Shown: positions 51,258 through 59,700, numbered from the stretch's first letter. The stretch: 64,000 nucleotides of DNA from Kocuria rosea (GCF_023715525.1 NZ_JAMBOG010000003.1:62001-126000); one strand, 5' to 3'. Made by a program: numbers and translations. The notes: generated by a model from the sequence alone, not told the origin.

Positions 51258-52388
51258 ATGCGGATCGCGCTCGTCACCGACGTCTTCCTGCCGAAGGTCG
51301 ACGGGGTCGTCACCCGCCTGCTGCGGACCCTGGACGCGCTCGGGGATCTGGGCCACGACGTGCTCGTGCTCACCCCAGGCACGCCCCCCGACCGGTACGG
51401 GCCCCACCGCGTGGCCCGCGCCCGGTCCTTCACCTTCCCGTGGTACCCGGAGATCCGGGCGGGCGTGCCGACCCCGGCGGCCGAGCGCGCGCTGACCGCG
51501 TTCCGCCCGGACGTCGTGCACGCGGTGAACCCGGTGTGGTTCGGCGCCTGGGGCGCGCTGGCGGCCCGGCGCCGGGACCTGCCGCTGCTCGCCTCCTTCC
51601 ACACGGACGTGCCGCAGTACATGGACGCCCTCGGGCTGGGCCCCCTGCGCGGGACCGCGGAGCGGCTGATCCGCAGCACCCACAACCTCGCGCAGGTCAA
51701 CCTGTGCACGTCCGGGCCCATGGTCGAGCGGGCCGCCGCGATGGGCATCCGCGACGTGGGCCTGTGGCCCAAGGGCGTGGACACGGCCCTGTTCTCCCCC
51801 GCGCGGTCCAGCCCGGGCATGCGCGCCCGCCTCACGGACGGGCACCCCGGGGAGCGGCTCGTGCTCTCGGTGGGGAGGCTGTCGAAGGAGAAGAACCTCG
51901 AGGCGCTCGTCGAGCCGATGCGCCGGCTGCCGCGCACGCGGCTCGCGATCGTCGGCGACGGCCCCCACCGGGCGGGGCTCGAGCGGGCGTTCGCCGGCAC
52001 CCCCACCGTCCTGCCCGGCCCCCTGCACGGGGAGGAGCTCGCCACCGCCTACGCCTCCGCGGACGTGTTCGCGTTCCCGTCCACCACGGAGACCCTCGGG
52101 CTGGTGGCCCTGGAGGCCCTGGCCAGCGGCGTGCCCGTGGTGGGCGCCCGCGCCGGCGGCATCCCGTTCGCCGTCGACGACGGGCGCACCGGGCTGCTGG
52201 CGGACCCCGCCCGGCCGGGCGAGCTCGGCGAGCACCTGGCCCACCTGCTCGACGACCCGGTCCGGCGCACGCAGATGGGCGCGGCCGGCCGCGCCGAGGC
52301 CGAGCTCCACGGCTGGCGGGGCGCGACGGAGGCGCTGGTGGGCCACTACACGCGGGCGGTGGAACGGCACCGGGCGCGGTCCCGCTGA
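51258..52388 (+). CDS. GT4 glycosyltransferase, SqdX-like (sulfoquinovosyl transfer to lipid)
   Basis: 376 aa, ATG 51258, 7 bp after sqdB, so cotranscribed. GT-B fold: RIALVTDVFLPKVDGVVTRLL, SFHTDVPQYMDALGLG (acceptor side), LSVGRLSKEKNLEALVE and ETLGLVALE (E-x7-E). The SFHTD-x-P-x-Y block resembles SqdX of cyanobacteria. Partnership with sqdB supports transfer of sulfoquinovose from UDP to diacylglycerol, giving SQDG. MgtA/PimB-type mannosyltransferase is the alternative. Confidence 0.85.
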   Translation: MRIALVTDVFLPKVDGVVTRLLRTLDALGDLGHDVLVLTPGTPPDRYGPHRVARARSFTFPWYPEIRAGVPTPAAERALTAFRPDVVHAVNPVWFGAWGALAARRRDLPLLASFHTDVPQYMDALGLGPLRGTAERLIRSTHNLAQVNLCTSGPMVERAAAMGIRDVGLWPKGVDTALFSPARSSPGMRARLTDGHPGERLVLSVGRLSKEKNLEALVEPMRRLPRTRLAIVGDGPHRAGLERAFAGTPTVLPGPLHGEELATAYASADVFAFPSTTETLGLVALEALASGVPVVGARAGGIPFAVDDGRTGLLADPARPGELGEHLAHLLDDPVRRTQMGAAGRAEAELHGWRGATEALVGHYTRAVERHRARSR

Positions 52389-52423
52389 ACGGGTCCGGCC
52401 TGCCCACCCGGGACGGCGGCGCC

Positions 52424-52445
52424 GAGCGGGCCCCTAGGCCCGCTC
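52424..52445. terminator. bidirectional terminator between sqd operon and rlmC
   Basis: GAGCGGGCC-CCTA-GGCCCGCTC, perfect 9-bp stem with a 4-nt loop, placed between convergent genes. The loop and distal arm overlap the rlmC stop. Confidence 0.6.
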
Positions 52446-53558
52446 TAGGAGCACCATCACCTCGTAGTGGCGGGTCTGCGGGAACATGTCCAGCACGCGC
52501 GCGCGCCGCGGCACGAGCGACGGCATGGCCGCCAGGTCCCGGGCGAGGGAGACGGCGTTGCAGCTCGAGTACACGACGTGCTCCACGCCCGAGGACTCGA
52601 GCCAGCCGGCGAGCTCCGCGCCGATGCCGCGCCGCGGCGGGTTGACGACCACGAGCTCGGGCACCCGCCGGGCCCCGAGGGCGAAGGCGGTCGCGTCGCC
52701 GGCGGCGAAGTCCACGCCGGACAGTCCCGCCTCCTGCGCGCTGAGCGCGGCGCTCGCGATGGCCTCGGCGCTGGCCTCGATGCCGGTGATCTCCCGTGCC
52801 GGCCCTGCGACGTGCAGGGCGAAGCCGCCCACCCCGCAGTAGAGGTCCCACACGGAGGCGGGGCCCAGCTCGTCCGCCCATTCCCGGGCCTGGCGGTAGA
52901 GGGCCGCGGCCACGGCGGTGTTGGTCTGGAAGAAGCTGCGGGCGCGCAGGTGGAGGTTCACGTCGTTCACGCGCATCCGCAGGGTCTCCTGCTCGGTGAG
53001 CAGGATCTCCTGCTCGCCCTCGAGCACGGCCTTGTGCTCGGGCTGGATGTTGGCGGAGACCACCGCGAGCCGGGGCAGCTCCTGCTGCAGGCCGGGCAGG
53101 TGCTTGCGGATCCGCACCACGGACTCGGTGGAGCGCAGCACGAAGCGCAGCATGAGCTCGCCGTCCGGGGACTCGGTGAGGATCAGGTGCTTGAGCTCGC
53201 CGCGGCGGGCCGGGACGTCGTAGGGCACGAGGCCGGCCTGGGTGATGAACGCGGAGAGGGCGGGGAAGCACGCGGTGAGCGCGGGGGACGAGACCCCGCA
53301 CCGGCGCAGGTCCACCCCGCGCCCCTGCCCGTCGAGGATGCCCAGGGTGGGGTGCCGGACCGTGCCGCCCACCACCATCTTGGCCTTGTTGCGGAAACCG
53401 GACTCCGGGCTCGCCACCGCCGGCAGCCAGGCCAGGTCCGGCCAGGCCGCCAGGAGGCTCCGGCAGTGCTCCTGCTTGTCGGCGAGCTGCTCGGCGTACG
53501 GCCGGCCCATCAGGGTGCAGGAGCGGCAGGCGCCGGCGTCGAAGTAGGAACACTGCAT
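52434..53558 (-). CDS. rlmC: 23S rRNA (uracil-C5)-methyltransferase RlmC
   Basis: 374 aa from ATG 53558, matching the E. coli enzyme's length (375). N-terminal Cys ligands for the 4Fe-4S cluster in MQCSYFDAGACRSC (3, 11, 14) and later RCGVSS. SAM-binding VWDLYCGVGGFALHVA, and the catalytic Cys in VYSSCNAVSLARDL. The C-terminal HYEVMVLLE carries the general base. No TRAM domain, as in RlmC and unlike RlmD. An upstream ATG at 53618 has no homologous sequence. Confidence 0.92.
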   Translation of the reverse strand: MQCSYFDAGACRSCTLMGRPYAEQLADKQEHCRSLLAAWPDLAWLPAVASPESGFRNKAKMVVGGTVRHPTLGILDGQGRGVDLRRCGVSSPALTACFPALSAFITQAGLVPYDVPARRGELKHLILTESPDGELMLRFVLRSTESVVRIRKHLPGLQQELPRLAVVSANIQPEHKAVLEGEQEILLTEQETLRMRVNDVNLHLRARSFFQTNTAVAAALYRQAREWADELGPASVWDLYCGVGGFALHVAGPAREITGIEASAEAIASAALSAQEAGLSGVDFAAGDATAFALGARRVPELVVVNPPRRGIGAELAGWLESSGVEHVVYSSCNAVSLARDLAAMPSLVPRRARVLDMFPQTRHYEVMVLLERA

Positions 53559-53596
53559 GGCCCACCAGTCTACGTCCCGCACCCGGCACTGCCCCC

Positions 53597-53626
53597 TGTT
53601 ACCCCGGACGGGCCGCACCGTATAGT
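53597..53626 (+). promoter_or_regulatory. sigma70-type promoter upstream of the 53.7-kb small genes
   Basis: TGTTAC (53597-53602), 18-bp spacer, TATAGT (53621-53626). TATAGT is close to TATAAT and the only such box in this spacer. It drives transcription to the right, away from rlmC. Confidence 0.6.
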
Positions 53627-53696
53627 GGCTGTCCTGAGGTCAAGCAACGGCCGCGTCTTCACCCGTGCACGAGAACAGGTCGTCGTCGTGGAACCC

Positions 53697-53792
53697 ATGC
53701 CCCCAGTGCCCGTCGCGGTCCCCCCGGACGGGCATCGCCTCCCCCCGGTCGTGGCTGCACGTCCCGCCGGCCTCGGCAGGCCCACCGCGTGA
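53697..53792 (+). CDS. possible 31-residue leader ORF
   Basis: MPPVPVAVPPDGHRLPPVVA and a further 11 residues, ending in TGA that overlaps the next gene's GTG as GTGA. In-frame GTG at 53688 is an alternative start. Seven prolines in the first 20 residues could slow ribosomes. The coupling is seen, but whether it is translated is unknown. Confidence 0.35.
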   Translation: MPPVPVAVPPDGHRLPPVVAARPAGLGRPTA

Positions 53793-54076
53793 GCGACCGC
53801 CGTCACTCCGGCGCCGGGTCCCCGGCGAGCCCCCGCACCGGCGCCTCCGGCCGGGCCCGGCTGCGCCTGGGACCCGACGAACGGTTCCCCCTCGACCTCA
53901 CCCGGCTGGACGTCGCCGAGCTGCAGGTGCTGCACAGCCGGCTCGCCCGCCAGCTCGACCACGAGTACCTCTCGGACCCCGCCGGGCCCGACCCGGTGAC
54001 CCTGGACCGGCACCGCCTGCTGCTCGTGGAGCTCGACGCCCGCGAGATCATGGCCGGGCCCGACCCGGCGGAGTAG
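53789..54076 (+). CDS. hypothetical small protein
   Basis: 95 aa from GTG 53789. After 30 disordered residues a helical part follows: LTRLDVAELQVLHSRLARQL, then DRHRLLLVELDAREIM. No Cys, no membrane helix. Homologues without name occur in Micrococcaceae, as far as I recall. Transcribed from the TATAGT promoter upstream. Confidence 0.6.
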   Translation: MSDRRHSGAGSPASPRTGASGRARLRLGPDERFPLDLTRLDVAELQVLHSRLARQLDHEYLSDPAGPDPVTLDRHRLLLVELDAREIMAGPDPAE

Positions 54077-54104
54077 CGCGGGGGCCTCAGCCGCGGTCCC
54101 GCGC
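54076..54104. terminator. weak bidirectional terminator
   Basis: GCGCGGG (54076-54082) pairs with CCCGCGC (54098-54104) across the converging 3' ends of the small gene and the FUSC gene. Low confidence because the loop is 15 nt. Confidence 0.35.
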
Positions 54105-55160
54105 GCGCGTGCTCCCGGCCGGTCCGGGCGCGGGCGGGTCCAGGACGTCGACGAGCCGCTGGAGGTCCTGCCCCGCGGCGAGCACCAGCCGCTGCTGCAC
54201 CTCGGACGGGTCCACGGGCCCGGCGTAGAGCCGGCCCAGGAGCGCGCGCACCTCGGCGGCGGGAGCTGCCGTGTCCTCGTCGTGGGCCCACGCCCGCACG
54301 CACCGGGCGCCCGCCTCCACCGCGTCGGCGAGCCCCGCGGCCACCGGCCCGGGCACCGTCCAGCCGTGCCGGTCGGCGTCGTAGAGCGCCCGCAGCGCGT
54401 CCGTGAGGTCGCGCAGGTGGAAGACCACGCGCTCGAGCTGGGCGAGGGCCGCGTAGCCCGGGTCGGTGCCGCGTGCGCGGCGGCGGAGCACCACGCGCGG
54501 ATTGCCGCGGGCGCTCAGCGCCGACGCGTCCACCGCCTCCCGCACCTCTCCCGTGAGGCGGGCCAGCTCGTGGTTGCGCTGCGCCCAGTCCCGCCCCGCG
54601 GTGCTGCCCGGCGAGGCCAGCTCCCCGGCGACGTCGCCGAGGTAGTCGACGACGACGCCCTGCAGGCGGTCCAGCTGCAGCCGCGCGGTGCGGAAGTCCA
54701 GCGGGGGAAAGACCGCCACGTTGACGACCAGGCCGATCGCGACCCCCACCGCCATCTGCACGAGGTAGCCCAGGGAGTAGGACCCGGCGTCCTGGCCGCC
54801 CACGATGAGCACGAACAGCGCCGCCATGGGCACGTACTCGGCGCCGGCCCCGAGCCGCCGCACCCCGGACAGGAGCACGCCGATCCCGACGGCCAGGCCG
54901 ATGGTCACGAGGTTGGGGCTGCCCACCAGCAGCACCCCGGCCGCCAGGAGGATGCCCAGGGCGAGGCCCGCCACGGTCTGCAGGCCCGTGCGCACCGAGC
55001 CCAGCACGGTGGGGTACATCGCGGAGAGCGCTCCCAGCGGGGCGTAGTAGGGGTACTCGTCGATCGTCCCGGGCATCCGCTGCGCCACCACCCACGCCAG
55101 GGACACGGCGAGCGCGGTCTTGAGGGCGAGCAGGACCCGGGGGCCGCGGAGGGTGTGCAC
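54087..55160 (-). CDS. FUSC / aromatic acid exporter-family membrane protein
   Basis: 357 aa, GTG start. Six helices in the first 155 residues: LKTALAVSLAWVVAQRMPG, YAPLGALSAMYPTVLGSV, VAGLALGILLAAGVLL, LVTIGLAVGIGVLL and others. A long soluble helical C-terminal half with Arg/Glu-rich segments follows. The architecture is that of FUSC-domain proteins related to aromatic-acid exporters (AaeB-like half). Substrate unknown. Confidence 0.75.
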   Translation of the reverse strand: MHTLRGPRVLLALKTALAVSLAWVVAQRMPGTIDEYPYYAPLGALSAMYPTVLGSVRTGLQTVAGLALGILLAAGVLLVGSPNLVTIGLAVGIGVLLSGVRRLGAGAEYVPMAALFVLIVGGQDAGSYSLGYLVQMAVGVAIGLVVNVAVFPPLDFRTARLQLDRLQGVVVDYLGDVAGELASPGSTAGRDWAQRNHELARLTGEVREAVDASALSARGNPRVVLRRRARGTDPGYAALAQLERVVFHLRDLTDALRALYDADRHGWTVPGPVAAGLADAVEAGARCVRAWAHDEDTAAPAAEVRALLGRLYAGPVDPSEVQQRLVLAAGQDLQRLVDVLDPPAPGPAGSTRARDRG

Positions 55161-55255
55161 GCGGTCATCCTACGGACCGGTGGTTAGGATCGACCCGCCG
55201 CGCTCGCCCCGGAGCGCGCCAGGACCCGCGGCGCGCCGCGCCGGGAGGAGAGCCG

Positions 55256-55666
55256 ATGCACCGACCGCCGCACCGGAGCCCGCCGCTGGTCCTGGCCGTG
55301 GGGCTGGGCGGAGCGCTGGGCACCGGGGCCCGCTACGGCCTGACCGCCCTGCTGCCGGCGGCCGGGGGCTGGCCCGTCGCCACCCTGGCGGCGAACCTGC
55401 TCGGGTCGGTGCTGCTGGGCCTGCTCCTGGAGGCCCTGCTGCGCCGGGGCGAGGAGACCCCCCGGCTGCGGCTGCTGCGCCTGGGCCTGGGCACGGGCGC
55501 CCTGGGCGGGTTCACGACGTTCTCCTCGCTCGCCCTGGAGGTCGAGCGGCTGCTCGCGGGCGGGGCGCCGGCCCAGGCCGCGGGCTACCTGCTGCTCTCG
55601 CTGGGCGGCGGGTTCCTGGCGTGCCTCGCCGGGGTGCTCCTGGCCGCCCGGGGGCGGCGCCTGTGA
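55256..55666 (+). CDS. crcB: fluoride channel subunit FluC (CrcB), first copy
   Basis: 136 aa, ATG with GGGAGGAGAG upstream. Four helices. GTGARYGLTALLP and TLAANLLGSVLLG carry the conserved Arg and the pore-lining Asn, and LGTGALGGFTTFSSLALEVE the GGxTTFS signature with the Phe box. Exports fluoride passively as an antiparallel dimer. Its stop overlaps the second copy's GTG by 4 bp. Confidence 0.94.
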   Translation: MHRPPHRSPPLVLAVGLGGALGTGARYGLTALLPAAGGWPVATLAANLLGSVLLGLLLEALLRRGEETPRLRLLRLGLGTGALGGFTTFSSLALEVERLLAGGAPAQAAGYLLLSLGGGFLACLAGVLLAARGRRL

Positions 55667-56034
55667 CCGCGCTGCTCGTGTGCCTGCTGGGCGGGCTGGG
55701 CGCCGCGGCCCGGTTCGTGGTCGACGGCGCGGTGCGGCAGCGGTGGGCCACCGCGTTCCCGGCCGGGACCGTGGTCGTCAACGTCACCGGGTCCCTGCTG
55801 GCCGGCCTGCTGTCGGGGGCCGCGCTGGCGGGGGCGCTCGGCGGGACGGCTTCGGCCGCAGCGGTCACCGGCTTCTGCGGCGGGTACACGACCTTCTCCA
55901 CCGCGATGGCCGACACCGTGCGCCTGGCCCGGGCCGGGGACGGGCGCCGGGCGGTGCTCAACGCCGTGGGGACCGGCCTGCTCACCGTCGTCGCCGTGCT
56001 GGGCGGGTTGGGCGCGGCCGCGCTGCTGTTCTGA
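55663..56034 (+). CDS. crcB: fluoride channel subunit FluC (CrcB), second copy
   Basis: 123 aa, GTG 55663 overlapping the first copy's TGA. GGLGAAARFVVDGAV, VVVNVTGSLLAGLL and VTGFCGGYTTFSTAMAD keep the Arg, Asn and GGxTTFS elements. In Gram-positive bacteria two different FluC genes often sit together and make a heterodimer; the overlap fits. No fluoride riboswitch is visible before the pair. Confidence 0.94.
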   Translation: MTALLVCLLGGLGAAARFVVDGAVRQRWATAFPAGTVVVNVTGSLLAGLLSGAALAGALGGTASAAAVTGFCGGYTTFSTAMADTVRLARAGDGRRAVLNAVGTGLLTVVAVLGGLGAAALLF

Positions 56035-56047
56035 GGCTCCGGGGCAG

Positions 56048-56218
56048 ATGATCGACATGGCCCACGCCATGCCCCAGTCCCTGGCCCCCTTCGCCGGCGC
56101 GTGGCTGCCGACCGTGGCCGTGGCCGGCGGCGAGCCGGACTACGGCCTGCTCCTGGGCGCCGCCGCGGCCGCCGTCGCCGGCGCCTTCGTCGTCCTCCCC
56201 GTCAAGAAAGCGAAGTGA
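56048..56218 (+). CDS. tiny membrane protein or remnant of a transporter C-terminus
   Basis: 56 aa, ATG 56048. MIDMAHAMPQSLAPFAGAWL, then a hydrophobic helix YGLLLGAAAAAVAGAFVVLP ending in KKAK. Stops two bases before the ATG of the GH3 gene, so translation is coupled. The end resembles the last helix of MFS transporters, so it may be the tail of a sugar transporter lost by deletion, or a short real protein. Confidence 0.4.
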   Translation: MIDMAHAMPQSLAPFAGAWLPTVAVAGGEPDYGLLLGAAAAAVAGAFVVLPVKKAK

Positions 56219-56220
56219 TC

Positions 56221-58746
56221 ATGACCGAGCACATCCAGACCTCCGGGCGCACCTCCCTGGCGGCCTACGCCCCGCTCGTCAAGCGGCTGTCCCTGGAGGA
56301 GAAGGTCCACCTGCTCACCGGCGAGACCGCCTTCACCCTGCCGGGCAACGACCGGATCGGGCTGGCCCCGCTCGCCTTCTCCGACGGGCCCACCGGCGTG
56401 CGCGGGCTGAAGTTCGTCGGCGGCGACGCCGTGGCCCTGTTCCCCAACGCCACGCTGATCGCCGCCTCCTGGGACGACGGCATCGCCGAGGAGGTCGGGC
56501 GGATGCTCTCCGAGGAGGCCCAGCGCCAGCACATCCACGTGGTCCTCGGGCCCACCATCAACCTGCACCGCACCCCCCTGGGCGGGCGGCTGTTCGAGGC
56601 CTACTCCGAGGACCCGTACCTCACCGGGCGCACCGCCGCCGCCTGCGTGCGCGGGATGCAGGCCAACGGCACGGCCGCGTGCCTGAAGCACCTCGTGGCC
56701 AACGAGTCCGAGACGCTGCGCAACTTCGTGGACTCCCGGGTCTCCGAGACGGCGCTGCGGGAGCTGTACCTGCTGCCCTTCGAGATGGCCGTCCAGGACG
56801 CCGGGGCGTGGTCGATGATGGCCGCCTACAACGACGTCAACGGCGTGCCCGCCACCGAGCACGACCGCGTCCAGAACCGGATCGTCAAGGGCGAGTGGGG
56901 CTGGGACGGGCTGATCATGAGCGACTGGTTCGCCACCAAGCGCACCGTCGCCTCCGCGAACGGCGGCCTCGACCTGGTCATGCCCGGCCCGGACGGCCCG
57001 TGGGGCGAGAAGCTCGTCGCCGCCGTCCGCGCGGGCGAGGTGGCCGAGGAGACCGTCGACGAGCACGTGGAGCGCCTGCTGCGCCTGGCCGACCGCACCG
57101 GCGGGCTCGACCGCGGCGAGGGCCACCGTACCTGGGCGAGCCGGCTGCCCGCCCCGGACTCCGACCGCCGCAAGGAGCAGCTGCGCCGGATCGCCGCGCG
57201 CGGCATGACCGTCGTGGCCAACAACGGCGCGCTGCCCCTGGACGAGGCGGGCGAGGGCTCCGTGGCGCTGATCGGCCGGCACGGCCTCGACACCGTCGAC
57301 ATGGGCGGCGGCTCGGCGCAGGTCAACCCGCCGTACCAGTCCACCGTGGCCGAGGGCCTGACGGCCCTGCTCGGGGACAGGGTCACGGTGGCCGACGGCG
57401 TGGCCGTGCGCTCCCGTCCCGTCGCCGCGGACCCGTCCTTCCTCACCGACCCGGCCACCGGCACGCCCGGGCTGGAGGTCGCGCTGCTGGCCGCCGACGG
57501 CACCGAGCTCTCCCGGTACCACTCCGGCTCGTCCGCGATCTCGATCGGCTGGGACGACGACCTCGAGCGGACCCCGGCCACCGCGGTGCTCACCACGACC
57601 CTGGCCAACGAGGCCGGCCCGGTGCTGCTGGGAGCCATCGGCGGCGGGCGCTGGAGCCTGGCGGCGGGCGGGCAGGAGATCTCGGCCGAGCTGCGCTTCG
57701 CCGGCAAGGACCCGGGCGAGACCATGATCCGCCCGCCGGCCTTCGCCGAGGTCGTGGAGCTGCCGGCCGGCGCGACCGTGACCGCCACCGTGGCGCTCGA
57801 GCCGGTCGACTGGCGCGAGCTGCTCCTGGGCGACCCCTCCCTGGGGCTGGCCGGGGAGAGCCACCTGCTGGACATGTCCGCCATGGGCCTCACGGCCCTG
57901 GTGGCCGACCCGGCCCCGCGCCCCGACGACGAGCTGATCGCCGGCGCCGAAGCCGCCGCACGGGCCGCGCGCACCGCCGTCGTCGTGGTGGGGGTGACCG
58001 AGGAGGAGGAGACCGAGGCCTCCGACAAGCGGACCCTCGCCCTGCCGGGCCGCCAGGACGAACTGGTGGCCCGCGTCGCGGCCGCCGCCGAGCGCACGGT
58101 GGTCGTCGTCAACGCCGCCACCCCCGTGCTCATGCCGTGGCTGGCCGACGTGGACGCCGTGGTGGTCGCCGGGCTGCCCGGGCAGGAGGGCGGCCACGCG
58201 GTGGCCGCGGTGCTCACCGGGGAGCTGGAGCCCACCGGGCGCCTGGTCACCACCTACCCCGCCGCCGACGGGGCAGCGCCGGCCTGGAACGTGGTCCCCG
58301 GTGAGGACCTCGGCCTGTCCTACGACGACGGCACGGCCATCGGCTACCGCGGCTACCACGCCGGGGCCGCCCCGGAGCCCCTGTTCTGGTTCGGCCACGG
58401 CCTGGGCTACGGCAGCTTTGCGTACGGGTCCGCGGCAGCGGTCCGCGGCGGGGACGGCCGGCTGGGCGTGGACGTCGAGCTGACCAACACCTCCGCGCGG
58501 GACTCCCGGGAGACCGTGCAGGCCTACCTGGACCCGGCCGAGGCCGACCAGCCGATCCGCCTGGTGGGCCACCAGGGCGTGGACGTGCCCGCCGGGGCCA
58601 CGGTCACCGTGACGGTCGACTGCGACCAGCGGCTGTTCCGCCGCTGGAACGAGTCCACCGGCGCCTGGGAGCAGCTCGCCCCCGGCGGTGAGCTGGTGGT
58701 CGCCCGCGGCCTGGGCGACGTCCGGGCCCGGGTGTCGTTGGGCTGA
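56221..58746 (+). CDS. GH3 family beta-glucosidase
   Basis: 841 aa. GH3 N-domain: LAFSDGPTGVRG, GRLFEAYSEDPYLTG, TAACLKHLVANESET and the nucleophile Asp 235 in LIMSDWFATK. Then the GH3 C-domain: TVVANNGALPLDEAG, and EEEETEASDKRTLALPGRQ with the acid Glu. An inserted PA14-like beta module lies between them (about 420-560). C-terminal fibronectin-III-like domain from VELTNTSARDSRETVQAYL. No signal peptide, so it acts on imported oligosaccharides. ATG 56221. Confidence 0.93.
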   Translation: MTEHIQTSGRTSLAAYAPLVKRLSLEEKVHLLTGETAFTLPGNDRIGLAPLAFSDGPTGVRGLKFVGGDAVALFPNATLIAASWDDGIAEEVGRMLSEEAQRQHIHVVLGPTINLHRTPLGGRLFEAYSEDPYLTGRTAAACVRGMQANGTAACLKHLVANESETLRNFVDSRVSETALRELYLLPFEMAVQDAGAWSMMAAYNDVNGVPATEHDRVQNRIVKGEWGWDGLIMSDWFATKRTVASANGGLDLVMPGPDGPWGEKLVAAVRAGEVAEETVDEHVERLLRLADRTGGLDRGEGHRTWASRLPAPDSDRRKEQLRRIAARGMTVVANNGALPLDEAGEGSVALIGRHGLDTVDMGGGSAQVNPPYQSTVAEGLTALLGDRVTVADGVAVRSRPVAADPSFLTDPATGTPGLEVALLAADGTELSRYHSGSSAISIGWDDDLERTPATAVLTTTLANEAGPVLLGAIGGGRWSLAAGGQEISAELRFAGKDPGETMIRPPAFAEVVELPAGATVTATVALEPVDWRELLLGDPSLGLAGESHLLDMSAMGLTALVADPAPRPDDELIAGAEAAARAARTAVVVVGVTEEEETEASDKRTLALPGRQDELVARVAAAAERTVVVVNAATPVLMPWLADVDAVVVAGLPGQEGGHAVAAVLTGELEPTGRLVTTYPAADGAAPAWNVVPGEDLGLSYDDGTAIGYRGYHAGAAPEPLFWFGHGLGYGSFAYGSAAAVRGGDGRLGVDVELTNTSARDSRETVQAYLDPAEADQPIRLVGHQGVDVPAGATVTVTVDCDQRLFRRWNESTGAWEQLAPGGELVVARGLGDVRARVSLG

Positions 58747-58820
58747 GATCCTTCGAGGAGGCGGTCGTCCCCCGCGGACGGCCGCCTCCTCCTTCCGCGC
58801 CCACCCCGTGCCAGGACACC

Positions 58821-59126
58821 ATGGCCACCCCCGCCGCGCCACGGTCGCCCCGCCGCAGCAGCGGCCGGCCCCGGGGCGCCGACAGCGCCGCCCGCCGGGA
58901 GGAGATCCCGGCCGCGGCCGCCCGGCTGTTCTCGCAGGAGGGCTGCCGCGGCACCTCGAGGAGCGGGCTCGCCCGGGCGGCCGGGATGAGCCAGACCGGT
59001 CTGGTGCACTGCTTCCCCACGAAGGACGGCCTGCAGATCCAGTGGCTCTCCGACCCCGACCACCCGGACATGGCCACCGACTTCCAGGTGCTGCCCGACG
59101 CCCCCCGGGGCCGCTGGGAGCGCTGA
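58821..59126 (+). pseudogene. truncated TetR-type regulator next to the GH3 gene
   Basis: 101 aa from ATG 58821. The HTH is intact: ARLFSQEGCRGTSRSGLARA and AAGMSQTGLVHCFPTKDGL. After it come only about 30 residues without helical character and then a stop, so the ligand-binding domain (about 120 residues) is gone. Typical GH3-linked TetR proteins are near 200 aa. Likely remnant of the beta-glucosidase regulator; could still bind DNA as a short dimer-less domain. Confidence 0.65.
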
Positions 59127-59314
59127 GCCGGGCCCGGGCCGGCCACCCGCAGCACGGTGCCGCGCAAAGACCCTGTTCTGCCTCGTGGATGCAGGGCCGA
59201 CCGCGCAGGGTCTGTGCGACCGCCAGCAAGCTTGCTATTCTTCTGGCACGCCCGAAGCGCACGAGACCCACTCGCGGGACCCCTCCGCGGGACCCACCGG
59301 AGAAAGCAGGCACC

Positions 59315-59572
59315 GTGGCCGACATCAATCCCGAGCAGGCGCGCAACGATCCCGAGAAGGCCCAGAAGGCCCTCAACGAGGAGACCGGCTACAGCGTCGA
59401 GGGCGACACCCCTCCCATCGCGGGCCTCGGCGTGGGCCCGCACAACCCCGACCTGGACGTCGACCACCCCGGGGACAGCTCGAAGGGCAAGATCGCCATC
59501 GCGGTCATCTTCGGCTTCGTGGTGCTCTTCGCGGTGCTGTGGTTCGTGGGCGCTCTCGTGGGCATGTTCTGA
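59315..59572 (+). CDS. small tail-anchored protein (DUF6480-like)
   Basis: 85 aa from GTG 59315 with AGAAAGCAGG upstream. The N-terminal 55 residues are hydrophilic: EKAQKALNEETGYSVEGDTP and GLGVGPHNPDLDVDHP. One C-terminal membrane helix follows (GKIAIAVIFGFVVLFAVLWF). Family assignment is tentative. Followed by a very strong terminator. Confidence 0.6.
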   Translation: MADINPEQARNDPEKAQKALNEETGYSVEGDTPPIAGLGVGPHNPDLDVDHPGDSSKGKIAIAVIFGFVVLFAVLWFVGALVGMF

Positions 59573-59606
59573 GGTCCGCCGACCCCGCCCCGGAGTAGCA
59601 CCGTCA

Positions 59607-59642
59607 GCTCCGGGCCCGGCCGCGGCGGGCCGGGCCCGGAGC
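59607..59642. terminator. strong bidirectional terminator
   Basis: 15-bp perfect stem: GCTCCGGGCCCGGCC at 59607-59621 with GGCCGGGCCCGGAGC at 59628-59642, loop of six. Located between the converging DUF6480-like gene and VOC gene. Confidence 0.7.
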
Positions 59643-59700
59643 CCTGCCTGCCGCGAGGCGGGTCCCCCGGAGCACCGCGCCCCCTGCCGCCTGCCCGGGC

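Noticed and set aside
49218-52388. Polyketide or sulfated-polyketide gene cluster
   Set aside because: Only the methyltransferase subgroup hints at it. No ketosynthase, prenyltransferase or sulfotransferase is present; sqdB explains the neighbours better.
53665-54228. 187-codon frame over the small gene at 53.8 kb
   Set aside because: Composition is typical of a GC shadow. The GTG gene at 53789 has normal residue distribution and coupling.
55161-55255. Fluoride riboswitch ahead of the FluC pair
   Set aside because: The 95-base leader lacks the crcB-motif core (GGNGAUGG and the pseudoknot partner).
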